64,000 bases of DNA, from NCBI GenBank assembly GCA_947259415.1, contig CAMYMI010000014.1, positions 1 through 64,000 of the forward strand, given 5' to 3'. This stretch comes from an uncultured Ectothiorhodospiraceae bacterium (GTDB taxonomy: Bacteria; Pseudomonadota; Gammaproteobacteria; UBA9214). The stretch's first letter is position 1. Each line of letters starts with the position of its first letter. A program made the translations under genes and the position numbers. The notes under the pieces were generated by a model that did no database searches, was not told the DNA's origin, and saw nothing but the letters and a program-made list of their open reading frames with translations. Of the stretch, positions 19,438 to 28,794 are shown in pieces.

Positions 19438-19485
19438 TGCTTTTCTCCTTGTAGTGATTGAATGGAAACTGAATCGGGCCAAGAT

Positions 19486-19698
19486 CACCGCTGCCCCATA
19501 AATCCCTTTCCCACTGGGAGAGGGTTGGGGAGGGGGATAATATAATTGTAACTGCCTGATTTTATATCCCCTCATCATGGGCTTCTACCCCTCAAGGGGG
19601 CACTGAAAAGAGTCCCGGAAGGAGAAGGGACGCTATGTTTGTAGATTGGTGACCGGTATTCATGTCCAGTGGGTAATAACAGTTTGTATTAAGCAGTG
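19486..19698. repeat. MITE-like element, copy 3
   Basis: Family member of about 213 bp with left end CACCGCTGCCCC and right end TTAAGCAGTG. The flanks GGCCAAGAT (19477-19485) and GGTCCAGAT (19699-19707) match at 7 of 9. It contains a nested segment ending in a CCCCTCAAGGGGG palindrome. It lies upstream of the dodecin gene and downstream of folE. Confidence 0.75.
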
Positions 19699-19723
19699 GG
19701 TCCAGATCCTGGGTAATACTTGC

Positions 19724-20278
19724 CTATGACCTCACCAGACGCAGGAACTCCGAGCGGGTACGGTCGTGATCACGAAACGAGCCGAGCATCATCGAGGTTG
19801 TCATCATCGAATTCTGCTTCTCGACACCGCGCATCATCATGCACAGGTGCTTGGCCTCGATGATCACGCCGACACCGGCCGGCTTGATGGCGTCGTTGAC
19901 CGTGTCGGCAATCTGCTTGGTGAGATTTTCCTGGATCTGCAGACGGCGAGCGAACATGTCGACGATACGCGCAATCTTCGACAGCCCGATTACCTTGCCC
20001 GTGGGGATATAGGCAACATGACACTTGCCGATAAAGGGGAGCAGATGATGCTCGCACAGTGAATACAGCTCGATATCCTTGACCAGGATCATCTCGTCAT
20101 TGTCCGATTCGAAGATGGCCTTGTTCACCACCTCGTCCAGCGTCTGGTGATAACCGCGGGTCAGGTACTGAAAAGCGCGTGCAGCACGCTCGGGGGTCTT
20201 CAGCAGGCCCTCCCTGGACGGGTCCTCGCCGACACCCTTGATGATGTCTTCAAACAGCTTGCTTAGATCGTCTTTCAT
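19724..20278 (-). CDS. folE: GTP cyclohydrolase I
   Basis: Converts GTP to dihydroneopterin triphosphate, first step of folate synthesis. The 184-residue protein has the zinc ligands C75 and H78 (LCEHHLLPF) and C146 (KHLCMMMRG), together with catalytic H77 and H144. Length is normal for a type IA enzyme. Confidence 0.96.
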   Translation of the reverse strand: MKDDLSKLFEDIIKGVGEDPSREGLLKTPERAARAFQYLTRGYHQTLDEVVNKAIFESDNDEMILVKDIELYSLCEHHLLPFIGKCHVAYIPTGKVIGLSKIARIVDMFARRLQIQENLTKQIADTVNDAIKPAGVGVIIEAKHLCMMMRGVEKQNSMMTTSMMLGSFRDHDRTRSEFLRLVRS

Positions 20279-20349
20279 ACTCCCCCGGACCGTGTGGCAG
20301 GTGATTGGTGTTAGTTGCAGCGCGCCAGGCGGTGTTCAGTGACCGGCCT

Positions 20350-20381
20350 GTCGAGGTGCCGCCGGTTGCCGGCACCTCGAC
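20350..20381. other. Strong hairpin between DUF937 gene and folE
   Basis: An 11-bp perfect inverted repeat, GTCGAGGTGCC (20350-20360) with GGCACCTCGAC (20371-20381). There is no T tract, so it may be an RNA-stabilising structure or a weak terminator for the gene upstream on the minus strand. Confidence 0.5.
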
Positions 20382-20456
20382 CCGATCATAGCAGGCCTGA
20401 TCCACCGAAATCAGGTCCAGTTAACCCATACCCGGGTTCACGGTCCCGGGGATGTC

Positions 20457-21005
20457 TTAACGCATGAATTTGCCGGCCATCTTCATCACATCATCCATGA
20501 CGGAGCCGTCCTTGTCGGCATCCAGCAGTCCGGACAGCATCCCCAGCATGCCGCCGCTGTCGCCGTGCCCCGAGACTGCGCTCGTCAGGCCGCTGGCGGC
20601 GGTCTGCTTGCTCATCGAACCCATGACCATGGCCGCCACCGCGGGCAGCATCTTCTTCAGCAGGCCGTTATCGAGGCCGGTCTTGGCCGCCACATCGCTG
20701 GCGACCTGGCGACTGGCGTCCTTGCTGCCCAGAAGGTGGCCGAGGATGGCATTGCCGTCGGTGGACGCATCGGCAAGCGTCTCGGGGCGATCGATATAGC
20801 GCTGGTGATCTCCCTTGCTCAGTGCATTCATCAGACCCTCCAGCCCGTCCGGGCTGGAAATGTTCTTGCGCAAGCCCTGGGTAAGGGCCGGCACCATGCC
20901 GGAGAGCGCATTCTTCGTGTCGCCCTCGCTGACACCAAACTGGGAAGCCAGCTGTTTCAGGGCAGGGGAACTTTGTGAATCGAGCAGTAGTTTAAGTAAG
21001 TCCAT
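20457..21005 (-). CDS. DUF937 domain-containing protein
   Basis: A 182-residue protein. The N-terminus (MDLLKLLLDSQSSPALKQLASQFGVSEGDTKNAL) and the GLLKKMLPAVAAMVMGSMSK helix fit the DUF937 family of predicted cytoplasmic helical proteins. A Gly-rich stretch (GDSGGMLGMLSGLLDADKDGS) precedes the C-terminal helix. Function is unknown. It appears to stand alone. Confidence 0.8.
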   Translation of the reverse strand: MDLLKLLLDSQSSPALKQLASQFGVSEGDTKNALSGMVPALTQGLRKNISSPDGLEGLMNALSKGDHQRYIDRPETLADASTDGNAILGHLLGSKDASRQVASDVAAKTGLDNGLLKKMLPAVAAMVMGSMSKQTAASGLTSAVSGHGDSGGMLGMLSGLLDADKDGSVMDDVMKMAGKFMR

Positions 21006-21053
21006 AATGCCATCCTCATTTCGTATTTGTGTTTGTAAATCACCAGTGGCCGA

Positions 21054-21359
21054 TTAGCCGCTGCTCTCAGTACCGAATATCCGGGCTTGTCTGGATGTCC
21101 TGCAGGTAGGTTGAATTCTAGACCAAACGAACCCGCCGGCCGGTAGATTTAACAGAAGTTCATGATTCCAGAGGCAGGCCGCCCGAGCCATCAGGCCGAT
21201 GAACAGGAAACCCTGGTTGAGACTGTCCATGAGCGAATGGATGGCCCCGTTCATCATCGAGGCGAAGTGCGACAGCAGCGCCGCGATGAACTTGAGTACC
21301 GTGAGTACGGCATTGGCGACCAGTGCCGTCAGGACTGCTTTACTGGATCCGTGTGACAT
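21054..21359 (-). pseudogene. Truncated cation diffusion facilitator (CDF) transporter
   Basis: The first ~55 residues match the start of CDF metal transporters: KAVLTALVANAVLTVLKFIAALLS is TM1, and MNGAIHSLMDSLNQGFLFIGL is TM2 with the usual His and Asp of the metal site. After that the sequence is unrelated and ends at 101 residues, against about 300 for the family. The 3' part has been deleted. Function is presumably lost. Confidence 0.75.
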
Positions 21360-21384
21360 GCGGTTAACGGGTTAGTGGGACGAC

Positions 21385-21834
21385 TCAGCGGTAGAGCTTG
21401 CCATGTGCACGTATCCAGCCCTCCGGTCCGCTGCCGTCGGGATCATGATGGGTCCAGTGAATCACGCCGCCCCGGTCATTCCATTCAAAACGACCACGCA
21501 GGTCGATACGGTCGTCCGTGTAGACCGGTACCCGCTTCGCCAGGTCGATATTGTGGGCGACCAGGACGGTATGGCCGCTGTCCAGTTCCAGGATAAACCG
21601 CTGGTGACGCGAGCCCTCGTTATCATCGGGCAGCATGCGCTTGATGCGTCCGTTGATTTCAACCCAGACACCGGAGCGCTTGGCTGCGTAGGCGGCCTCG
21701 ACGACGCCGGACTCGGCAACGTCCTCGCGACTGAGCGGGGGCTGGTGTTCACTGTAATACTGGTAGGCCACCAGGCCAAGCAGCACCAGAGCCGGCAACA
21801 CCGTCCGGCGCAGGAAGTTTTGTTTATTCACCAT
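21385..21834 (-). CDS. DUF3465 family exported protein
   Basis: A 149-residue protein with an N-terminal signal or anchor helix (TVLPALVLLGLVAYQYY). The conserved block KRMLPDDNEGSRHQRFILEL...VLVAHNIDLAKRVP...GGVIHWTHHDPDG...GWI is typical of DUF3465, which may adopt an OB-like fold. Role unknown. The start ATG 21834 is chosen because the signal helix follows; the longer frame runs into repeat DNA. Confidence 0.85.
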   Translation of the reverse strand: MVNKQNFLRRTVLPALVLLGLVAYQYYSEHQPPLSREDVAESGVVEAAYAAKRSGVWVEINGRIKRMLPDDNEGSRHQRFILELDSGHTVLVAHNIDLAKRVPVYTDDRIDLRGRFEWNDRGGVIHWTHHDPDGSGPEGWIRAHGKLYR

Positions 21835-21875
21835 GTAATACCCTGAGAATCGAAATAAACCGCTAAATCGCTTAT

Positions 21876-22092
21876 CACCGCAAAGACGCAAAGGACGCAA
21901 AGAAATAATTCAAACAAGCAATATTATGAAATCATCTGTCTTTGCATCTTTCACCTCTATTTAATTCAGACATATTTCTGTCTCTATCGAATACATGTGC
22001 ATTGCATCAGGACTTACCCCCTCTCCCTGACCCTCTCCCGGAGGGAGAGGGAATTTAATTATGTTCTCTGCGTCCTTTGCGTCTTTGCGGTG
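21876..22092. repeat. Second MITE-like element with GCAAAGACGC inverted ends
   Basis: The ends 21876-21903 and 22065-22092 are 28-bp inverted repeats (27 of 28 matches) built from ACCGCAAAGACGCAAAGGA. Inside is an unrelated AT-rich stretch and the palindromic core (CTCTCCCGGAGGGAGAG) of the other MITE family. A degraded half copy lies at 31571-31612. Confidence 0.7.
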
Positions 22093-22154
22093 AATTCATT
22101 ATTTCTATCGGTCAAAACCGGTCTGAAGTGCCAGGCAAGGCACGTCGATGTGGG

Positions 22155-23636
22155 CTAGCCCTTGAGTATCGTGCCCAGCACCCCGCGGGCGATGCGCCGG
22201 CCCAGTGAACTGCCGACGGAACGCACCACGCTCTTCACCATGGCTTCCATGACAGATTGGCGATTGCTGCGCCGCGCCCGGGGCGCCTTCTTCCGGGTCC
22301 GGGATGCGGCTTTCTCTTCCGTCTCCTGTGCCTCGACCTCGGCGGCCTTTTCGGCGCGCTCCTTGAAATGCTCATAGGCGGAGCGGCGATCAACCGATTC
22401 ATCGTAGCGTCTGCCCAGCATGCTGGCCTCGATAATCTCCCGGCGTTCGGCACGTGTTGCCGGACCCAGCCGGGAAGACGGCGGCCGGACCAGGGTCCGC
22501 TCCACGATGCCCGGCGTACCCTTACCGCCCAGGGTGGAGACCAGCGCCTCGCCAACGCCCAGTTCCTTGATCGCCTCGACCGCGTCGAAGGCCGGGTTGA
22601 CGCGGAAGGTCGTGGCCGCCGCTCGCACCGCCTTCTGATCACGCGGGGTAAAGGCACGCAGGGCATGCTGTATCCGGTTGCCCAGCTGGCCCAGTACGCT
22701 GTCCGGGATATCCAGCGGGTTCTGGGTGACGAAATAGACACCGACACCCTTGGAGCGAATCAGTCGGACGACCTGTTCGACCTTGTCGATGAGCGCCTTG
22801 GGCGCATCGTCGAACAGCAGGTGGGCCTCGTCGAAGAAAAACACCAGGCGCGGTTTCTCGGGATCACCGACCTCCGGGAGTTCCTCGAACAGTTCCGACA
22901 GCAGCCACAACAGGAACGTGGCATACAGCCTCGGGCTTTCCATGAGCTTGTCGGCCGCTAGTATGTTGATATTGCCGTAACCATTCGAGCCGGTACGCAT
23001 GAAGTCGTACAGGTCCAGGGCCGGCTCGCCGAGGAACTGCTTGCCGCCCTCCTGTTCCAGCACCAGCAGGCGCCGCTGGATGGCGCCGATAGACGCCCGC
23101 GACATGTTGCCGTATTCGAAGGTCAGCTCCTTGGCATTCTCACCGGCAAAGGTCAGTAGGGCACGCAGGTCCTTGAGGTCCAGCAGCAACAGCCCCTGGT
23201 CGTCGGCCATCTTGAAGACCGCATAGAGGATCCCCTCCTGGGTGTCGTTCAGATCCAGCAGGCGGGCAAACAACAAGGGCCCCATCTCGGAGACCGTGGT
23301 GCGCACCCGGTGGCCCTGCTTGCCGAACAGGTCCCAGAACACCACCGGGAAGGACTCGAAACGGTAGTCAGTCAGGCCGATGGTCGCGGCGCGCTCCATG
23401 AGCTTGGGATGTTCACTGCCTGGCTGGCTGATACCCGACAGGTCGCCCTTCACATCAGCCATGAACACCGGCACGCCCCGGCGCGAGAAGTCCTCGGCCA
23501 GGATCTGCAGGGACACCGTTTTACCGGTACCGGTTGCGCCGGCGATCAGGCCATGCCGGTTGGCAAGCCGTGGCAGCAGGTAGACGGGCTTGGTGCCCTT
23601 GCCGATGAAAATACCCGGATCTTGTTGCGTGGACAT
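22155..23636 (-). CDS. HerA-like ATPase (DUF853/YjgR family)
   Basis: A 493-residue cytoplasmic P-loop ATPase of the FtsK/HerA superfamily. Walker A is GATGTGKT at 33-40 and Walker B is [12 protein letters not shown] at about 270. The DPRDQKAV-like sensor region ([16 protein letters not shown]) and a basic C-terminal tail ([14 protein letters not shown]) follow. E. coli YjgR is the closest named homologue; its substrate is unknown. It lies just downstream of the small coiled-coil gene and the GalT-like gene on the same strand. Confidence 0.92.
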   Translation of the reverse strand: MSTQQDPGIFIGKGTKPVYLLPRLANRHGLIAGATGTGKTVSLQILAEDFSRRGVPVFMADVKGDLSGISQPGSEHPKLMERAATIGLTDYRFESFPVVFWDLFGKQGHRVRTTVSEMGPLLFARLLDLNDTQEGILYAVFKMADDQGLLLLDLKDLRALLTFAGENAKELTFEYGNMSRASIGAIQRRLLVLEQEGGKQFLGEPALDLYDFMRTGSNGYGNINILAADKLMESPRLYATFLLWLLSELFEELPEVGDPEKPRLVFFFDEAHLLFDDAPKALIDKVEQVVRLIRSKGVGVYFVTQNPLDIPDSVLGQLGNRIQHALRAFTPRDQKAVRAAATTFRVNPAFDAVEAIKELGVGEALVSTLGGKGTPGIVERTLVRPPSSRLGPATRAERREIIEASMLGRRYDESVDRRSAYEHFKERAEKAAEVEAQETEEKAASRTRKKAPRARRSNRQSVMEAMVKSVVRSVGSSLGRRIARGVLGTILKG

Positions 23637-23663
23637 AATATTTATTGTTCCCCGTTTTATGGC

Positions 23664-23870
23664 TCAGGCCAGTTCCGAGCCGCCTGGTGAATTTGCGATC
23701 TGTTCAATTATACGGGCGTATTCCCGGCCCAGGTCCTTCAGTTCCGCAAGTTCCCGCATCGAGGCCGGTTGGCCGGAGGCCTTGATCCCGCGCTGGATTT
23801 TTCGCATGCGCTTGATTATTTTTCCCAGGCGCTTCTGGTTGTCGTCCTGTTTTGTGCGTTCTTTGTTCAT
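23664..23870 (-). CDS. Small charged helical protein
   Basis: A 68-residue hydrophilic protein, mostly predicted helix (KRLGKIIKRMRKIQRGIKASG then MRELAELKDLGREYARIIEQI). The ATG overlaps the upstream galT-like stop codon by one base (TAATG), so translation is probably coupled. No family recognised. Confidence 0.65.
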   Translation of the reverse strand: MNKERTKQDDNQKRLGKIIKRMRKIQRGIKASGQPASMRELAELKDLGREYARIIEQIANSPGGSELA

Positions 23871-24943
23871 TATAAGGCTTCCCTGAGTCGTGCTGCGGCA
23901 TCCTCCGGACTGATGGTCGTCACAAACAGACCCGATCCCAGCTCGAAACCGGAAGGGATGGATGTCCGCGGACAGATTTCCAGGTGCCAATGGTACCCGG
24001 GATTGCAGTCTGCGAACATCTCGCAGCGCGGCGCTGTATGGAAGTAGTAGTTGTACTGGGCACCGCCCAGGACCTTGTCCAGGCGCGCCATGGTGCGTCT
24101 GAGCACCCGGGCCAGGTCGGCCATGTCATCCGCAGAGGCTTCCAGAAAGTTGCTCTGATGCGCAAGCGGCAGGATGTGAACCTCCCAGTCGTAGCGGCTG
24201 GCAAAGGGCTTGATGGCGATAAAGCGCTCGCCGCGCTCGACGACAAACTGTCCGATGCCGATCTTTCGCCTGACCTCCCCGGACTCCGGACTGTAGATCG
24301 TTGCCTCGAAGGTCAGCGCCTCGTCGATGAGGCTGCAGAAGATGCACTGCTGATGCTTGCGATAGTAACGGCGGCTGTGCTCGACCTCGTTGCAGACGTT
24401 CTCGGGAATAACCGGCATGGCAATCAGCTGGCTGTGTGTGTGGCTGATGCTCGCCCCTGCTGCACGGCCGAAATTCTTGAACACCAGCACATACTTGATA
24501 CGCTGGTCAGCGCTGTACAACGCGTCCATGCGCTGCTGGTAGGTCTGCAGTACCAGGACGAGATGGCGTTCAGACATTTCGTGCATCCGGATACCATGCC
24601 GGCTGTGATCGATAATGACCTCGTGATGACCGTAGCCCTCCAGTGCCTGTTGCAGCCCAAAGCTGTAGCCGGATTGTGTGTTGTCGGTACCGAGCACCGG
24701 ATACAGGTTGTGGACAATCCTCACCTGCCAGTCTTTTTCATCCGGAAGGGCGAGCAGGGTCGGCGGTGTCTTGTCCTCGTTGCCCCGGCAGAACGGACAG
24801 TCTTCCACGTGTACACGGCTGTCGTGGGGAACACGCGCCTCCTCCTTGCGTGGCCGCAGGCCGCGCTCCGTGGCGACCAGAACCGACTCCGACGGAAGGG
24901 TCGGATTGATGCGGATCTCGCGTATCGGTTTGACTGCTGTCAT
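23870..24943 (-). CDS. galT: GalT-like hexose-1-phosphate uridylyl/nucleotidyltransferase
   Basis: A 357-residue HIT-superfamily enzyme. The zinc-binding CPFC (49-52), the catalytic HTHSQL motif (H168, H170, Q172) and a second Cys pair (CIFCSL) match galactose-1-phosphate uridylyltransferase. The C-terminal domain has WEVHILP and HWHLEICPR. No other Leloir genes are near, so the physiological substrate may be another sugar phosphate. The start MTAVKPIREIR at 24943 is preferred over one 33 bp upstream. Confidence 0.82.
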   Translation of the reverse strand: MTAVKPIREIRINPTLPSESVLVATERGLRPRKEEARVPHDSRVHVEDCPFCRGNEDKTPPTLLALPDEKDWQVRIVHNLYPVLGTDNTQSGYSFGLQQALEGYGHHEVIIDHSRHGIRMHEMSERHLVLVLQTYQQRMDALYSADQRIKYVLVFKNFGRAAGASISHTHSQLIAMPVIPENVCNEVEHSRRYYRKHQQCIFCSLIDEALTFEATIYSPESGEVRRKIGIGQFVVERGERFIAIKPFASRYDWEVHILPLAHQSNFLEASADDMADLARVLRRTMARLDKVLGGAQYNYYFHTAPRCEMFADCNPGYHWHLEICPRTSIPSGFELGSGLFVTTISPEDAAARLREAL

Positions 24944-25224
24944 CAAGTCACCTGCCTTCTGTTTGTGTTTCCACATCCATCACTACTGACCCGGAACACA
25001 AAACGGGTTGGCCTCAGCAAAGTATACAGGCATGCATCAGCCGCCTGAGCCACCTTTGAGGTCAATACCGGAAATCCTGCATCCACCTATGCTGGTGACA
25101 AACATGCAGGCACCGGTAACTATTCTTTACATTCTTTCAACCCTGCCGCGGCCGGATCGTGGTTGAATAATATCGATGCTGATAGTTTAATCCAGCCACC
25201 TGAAACAAAATGAGGAGAGGGAAC

Positions 25225-25632
25225 ATGAGATATAAAATCCAGGAAATCGAGGGGATCGGCCCGGCCTATGGGGAGAAACTCTCAGGTGCTGGCGTCGACA
25301 CCACTGCCAAGCTGCTCAAGTTGTGTTGTGATGCCAGGGGCAGGAAGGCGACGGCTGAGAAGACCGGTCTTTCCGAATCCAAGCTGCTGGAATGGGTGAA
25401 CATGGCTGACCTGATGCGCATCTCCGGTATCGGTCCTGAATTCTCCGAACTGCTTGAGGCGGCCGGGGTGGACACGGTCAAGGAGTTGCGAAACCGCAAT
25501 GCCGAGAACCTGGCCGTGAAGATGAAGGAAGTGAATACTGCGAAGAAGCTGACCCGCACCGTGCCTTCGGCGAAGACGGTCACCAAGTGGGTCGAACAGG
25601 CCAAGGCGCTCAATCCGCTCATCACCCACTGA
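25225..25632 (+). CDS. DUF4332 helix-hairpin-helix protein
   Basis: A 135-residue protein with two HhH-type units, IEGIGPAYGEKLSGAGVDTTAKLL and ISGIGPEFSELLEAAGVDTVKEL, as in DUF4332 proteins. Such motifs bind DNA non-specifically; the cellular role is unknown. ATG 25225 follows GAGGAGAGGG, a strong ribosome site. A rho-independent terminator follows. Confidence 0.85.
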   Translation: MRYKIQEIEGIGPAYGEKLSGAGVDTTAKLLKLCCDARGRKATAEKTGLSESKLLEWVNMADLMRISGIGPEFSELLEAAGVDTVKELRNRNAENLAVKMKEVNTAKKLTRTVPSAKTVTKWVEQAKALNPLITH

Positions 25633-25647
25633 GCGTCTCACCTGACT

Positions 25648-25694
25648 AACCGGCAGGCTGACGGGCACCGGCGCCTGTACCTGCCGGTTTTTTA
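25648..25694 (+). terminator. Rho-independent terminator after DUF4332 gene
   Basis: Stem AACCGGCAG/CTGCCGGTT with a T6 tail at 25688-25693. Confidence 0.85.
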
Positions 25695-25866
25695 TTGCCG
25701 GCTCCAAATGTAACAAATTGTCAGAAATCCAGTAATTTTAGTGACTTCTCGAGTTGGTTACCTACAATTCAGCCACGGATCAAATAACTGCTGCATCGAT
25801 GATGTTCATGCATAAGTGTTGCTCCGTGCTCAACGTCAAATAACCAAAGTCACACAGGAGAATGCA

Positions 25867-26979
25867 ATGAACAATATCAGAACATCCCGTCTGGTATTCA
25901 TTCTGCTCGTAGCCGGTATCGCATCCAGCGGGTGCAGCAGCATGACCGGCAAGACCACGACCGAAACGACATCCACAGGAACCCAGGATGCCGCGCTTGC
26001 CGAAAAAGACAGTGAGATCTCTTCACTGAAATCGACAATCGATCGGTTGAAGCGGTCATCTGCAGATGATAGCCAGAAGTCAGCAGCCACTACCGGTGTC
26101 GCTGGTAGCGAACTGTTGCCGCCTAACGCCAAGCCCGGTGAGTGTTACGCACGGGTATTCATTCCACCGCAGTACAAGACCGAGCAGATTCGCGTGGTCC
26201 GCCGCGAGGCGACTTCCAGGATCGAGACAACCCCGCCGAAGTATGTGTGGGCTGACGAGCGGGTCCTGGTGAGAGATGCCTCGGAACGCCTCGAGGTTAT
26301 CCCGGCCACCTTTGGGTGGGTTGAGGAACAGGTCCTGGTGCGTCCGGCATCCACCCGTCTGGAAACCATACCGGCTACCTATGACAACATTTCGGAAAAG
26401 ATCCTCGACAAACCGGCGCACACCGTCTGGAAGAAAGGTAGCGGTCCGATCACAAAGGTAGACGAGGCCACCGGCGAGATCATGTGTTTGATCGAAGTCC
26501 CTGCGACCTACAAGACGGTCACCAAGCGGGCACAGGTCAAGCCGGCCACCACCCGCGAAATCGAGATCCCGGCCGAGTACAAGACGGTCAAAAAGCGGGT
26601 CATGAAGACCCCGCCGACCACCCGCAAGGTGGAGATCCCGGCCGAGTACAAGACCATGCGGGTCCGCAAGCTGGCTGAACCGGCCAAGTCCAAGACCATT
26701 CAGATCCCAGAGGTTGCCGACACCGTCACCAAGCGCATCATGACCACTGACGGCCGTGTTGAGTGGCGCCCGGTGCTGTGCAAGACCAACACCACGCCGG
26801 ATATCGTCGCCCGCATCCAGACCGCGCTCGATAAGGCCGGACACAACCCGGGTCCGATCGACGGCGATATCGGCGCCCAGACCATGGCAGCGGTTAGGTC
26901 CTACCAGCAGGCCAAGGGTCTGCCGACCGGCGGTATCACGATCGGCACGTTGAAGTCACTGGGTGTGATGTACCAGTAA
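25867..26979 (+). CDS. Repeat-containing lipoprotein with peptidoglycan-binding domain
   Basis: A 370-residue predicted lipoprotein. The N-terminal signal ends in ASSGC (a loose lipobox), followed by a coiled-coil Ser/Thr-rich spacer. The middle (about residues 95-285) consists of degenerate units of about 21-27 residues with the theme EIPAEYKTVKKRV-KPATTR. The C-terminus (about 305-370) is a PG_binding_1 domain (IQTALDKAGHNPGPIDGDIG). It probably lies in the periplasm, tethered to a membrane and touching the wall. The ATG at 25867 has AGGAGAA upstream. Confidence 0.82.
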   Translation: MNNIRTSRLVFILLVAGIASSGCSSMTGKTTTETTSTGTQDAALAEKDSEISSLKSTIDRLKRSSADDSQKSAATTGVAGSELLPPNAKPGECYARVFIPPQYKTEQIRVVRREATSRIETTPPKYVWADERVLVRDASERLEVIPATFGWVEEQVLVRPASTRLETIPATYDNISEKILDKPAHTVWKKGSGPITKVDEATGEIMCLIEVPATYKTVTKRAQVKPATTREIEIPAEYKTVKKRVMKTPPTTRKVEIPAEYKTMRVRKLAEPAKSKTIQIPEVADTVTKRIMTTDGRVEWRPVLCKTNTTPDIVARIQTALDKAGHNPGPIDGDIGAQTMAAVRSYQQAKGLPTGGITIGTLKSLGVMYQ

Positions 26980-27003
26980 TAACCCGGCGTCAGCAGTAAC
27001 CCC

Positions 27004-27045
27004 AAAAGGGCCGCGGTGATTTAATTGCCGTGGCCCTTTTCTTTT
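27004..27045. terminator. Bidirectional terminator
   Basis: Stem AAAAGGGCCGCGG (27004-27016) with CCGTGGCCCTTTT (27028-27040), T-rich on both sides. It serves the lipoprotein gene on the plus strand and the converging membrane protein on the minus strand, whose TAA stop lies in the loop. Confidence 0.8.
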
Positions 27046-27386
27046 TCGTCCGGCTCTGCCGTTTCCCTGCCGGCCTCGGCAATGGCCCGCCTGCGGGCCC
27101 GGTATTCACGGCGATGATACGAGAAGTAGCGGGCAATCGACTGGTAGGCCATGCCGATGATTGCTCCGCCCAGCAGCGACAGGATGATGTAGTGGGCCGG
27201 CCAGATATAGACAAAGGCCAGCCCGGTCTGTCCGGCCTTCAGGATATCGAACGCCTGTTGAAAATTTACCAACAGGCTGTCAGTTGCCTCCGGCAGCCGG
27301 AAGGGCCCCCGCGCCGGCGGCTTGTCCAGCCAGAACCAGGCAGTCCACCCGGCAATAAAGACCACTACCGCACTGCGCAACATCAC
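27021..27386 (-). CDS. Small two-helix membrane protein of unknown function
   Basis: A 121-residue protein with two hydrophobic segments (about 4-19 and 56-80) separated by a periplasmic loop, and a basic then acidic C-terminal tail (YHRREYRARRRAIAEAGRE...DEKEKGHGN). No family recognised. Its stop codon is inside the terminator hairpin at 27004-27045. Confidence 0.6.
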   Translation of the reverse strand: MMLRSAVVVFIAGWTAWFWLDKPPARGPFRLPEATDSLLVNFQQAFDILKAGQTGLAFVYIWPAHYIILSLLGGAIIGMAYQSIARYFSYHRREYRARRRAIAEAGRETAEPDEKEKGHGN

Positions 27387-27614
27387 TTTTACCCCTCGGA
27401 TTTATCAATGCGTGCAAAGGATCCTTTTAACAAGGATCACATTGTGTCGCAGCTATGCCTGATGAGATGAATAATACTGCCTATGATTCGAAATTAATTC
27501 CTACTCCCATGAGTGAGAGCGACCTAAAGGGCATAAAAGGGAAAGGGAGGACTGATAACTCTGGAGGTGAGAAGGAAACATTCAGAACAGCGCTCATTAA
27601 ACAATCAACACATA
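27387..27614. other. Spacer without a recognised gene
   Basis: About 230 bp, AT-rich. Short frames show no ribosome site or family sequence. Confidence 0.4.
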
Positions 27615-27640
27615 TAAAAAAGGCCGGGCAAGGCCCGGCC
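27615..27640 (-). terminator. Rho-independent terminator for the small lipoprotein gene
   Basis: On the minus strand GGCCGGGC and GCCCGGCC form a stem followed by TTTTTT. Confidence 0.85.
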
Positions 27641-27671
27641 GCATCAATAAATCTGATTAATTTATTGCTGA

Positions 27672-28055
27672 CTACTGACCGACCATGGATCCGGCATCCT
27701 TGGCCATGTCACCGCCTTGCGTAGCTGCTGCTTCTTCAGCAGTCTCGCCGGCCATGCCCTTGACTGTTTCCACGGCTTGCTCAACCATCTCGCCGGCCTT
27801 CTCCTTCATGCCGGATGCGGCCTCCATGGTGGAATCCGCGGCTTCACCCGCAGCTTCGGTGGTCGCTTCGACCGCTTCTCCCGTGCCCTCGCTGACAGCA
27901 GTCGCTGATTCCTTAACCGCCTCCTTACTGGTTTCCACCGCCTTCTCCATCATCGAGGGGGCCTCGCCGGTTTCCTTCATGACCGTGGACTCGTCCTTGT
28001 CGCTACACCCGGCGAGTATCAGTGAAAGGGCGGCGGTAGTAATAATCAATTTATT
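27672..28055 (-). CDS. Small Ala/Glu-rich helical lipoprotein
   Basis: A 127-residue lipoprotein with a clean lipobox (LILAGC, cysteine at 18). The mature part is low-complexity amphipathic helix, with repeats of the type EAVEATTEAAGEAADSTMEAA, resembling LEA-like or apolipoprotein-like envelope proteins. Role unknown, possibly envelope stress. The ATG at 28055 has AGGAG upstream and the gene has its own terminator. Confidence 0.75.
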   Translation of the reverse strand, partial: NKLIITTAALSLILAGCSDKDESTVMKETGEAPSMMEKAVETSKEAVKESATAVSEGTGEAVEATTEAAGEAADSTMEAASGMKEKAGEMVEQAVETVKGMAGETAEEAAATQGGDMAKDAGSMVGQ

Positions 28056-28128
28056 CATTGGAACACTCCTGTTATTAATCATGTATGACAAATTCGCTAA
28101 CAAACTTCCTCAGACAGTCACGAGTAGA

Positions 28129-28560
28129 TCACTCGACATCGGAGGTGCAAAACTTGCAGCGTTTGGCCGCGATGGGAATATCGGACAGGCACTGCGGGCA
28201 GGACTTGGTGTCAGGCGCCTTGGGCGGCTCCTCGGTCTTCAGCTTGTTCATGACCTTGATGACCATGAAGATCGCAAAGGCGACGATCAGGAAATCCAGC
28301 ACGGTATTGATAAAGACACCGTAGTTGATGGTGGCCGCCCCGGCCTCCTGGGCGGCGGCCAAGGTTTCATAGGCGCCATCGCCGAGGTTGATGAACAGGT
28401 TGCTGAAATCGACGCCGCCCATCAGCTTGCCGATTGGTGGCATCAGCACATCCTTCACGAATGAACTGACGATTTTACCGAACGCGACACCGATCACGAT
28501 ACCGACAGCCATGTCGACCACGTTGCCACGCATGGCAAATTTCTTGAATTCTTCAAACAT
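28129..28560 (-). CDS. mscL: Large-conductance mechanosensitive channel MscL
   Basis: A 143-residue inner-membrane channel that opens under membrane tension to release osmolytes. The N-terminal [24 protein letters not shown] and the second helix near residues 80-102 are typical. The usual C-terminal helical bundle is replaced by a zinc-ribbon-like tail with C121, C124, C135 and C138 (CPQC...CKFC). Confidence 0.96.
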   Translation of the reverse strand: MFEEFKKFAMRGNVVDMAVGIVIGVAFGKIVSSFVKDVLMPPIGKLMGGVDFSNLFINLGDGAYETLAAAQEAGAATINYGVFINTVLDFLIVAFAIFMVIKVMNKLKTEEPPKAPDTKSCPQCLSDIPIAAKRCKFCTSDVE

Positions 28561-28794
28561 TTATATTTTCCCCTTGGTTATAGACCGCAATATTACACAG
28601 GAATGGCCAAGGGCTGTAAACCGGTCTTTACATTTTTTTTAAATCTCCCAACATATTGTATTTAATATGCTTATAAAGGGTTTTTCAGATTGCCCGCAAA
28701 ACCTCGCTGGCGACAAACGGTATCTCGAAGGTTCAATTGTTAGAATGGCGTGTATCCCGGGATCAACAGCCCTCCCCCGCCACGAGGTAAGTTG

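Noticed and set aside
27455-27724. 89-codon frame downstream of the two-helix membrane protein
   Set aside because: Runs into the terminator and the lipoprotein gene on the other strand; no ribosome site or recognisable sequence.
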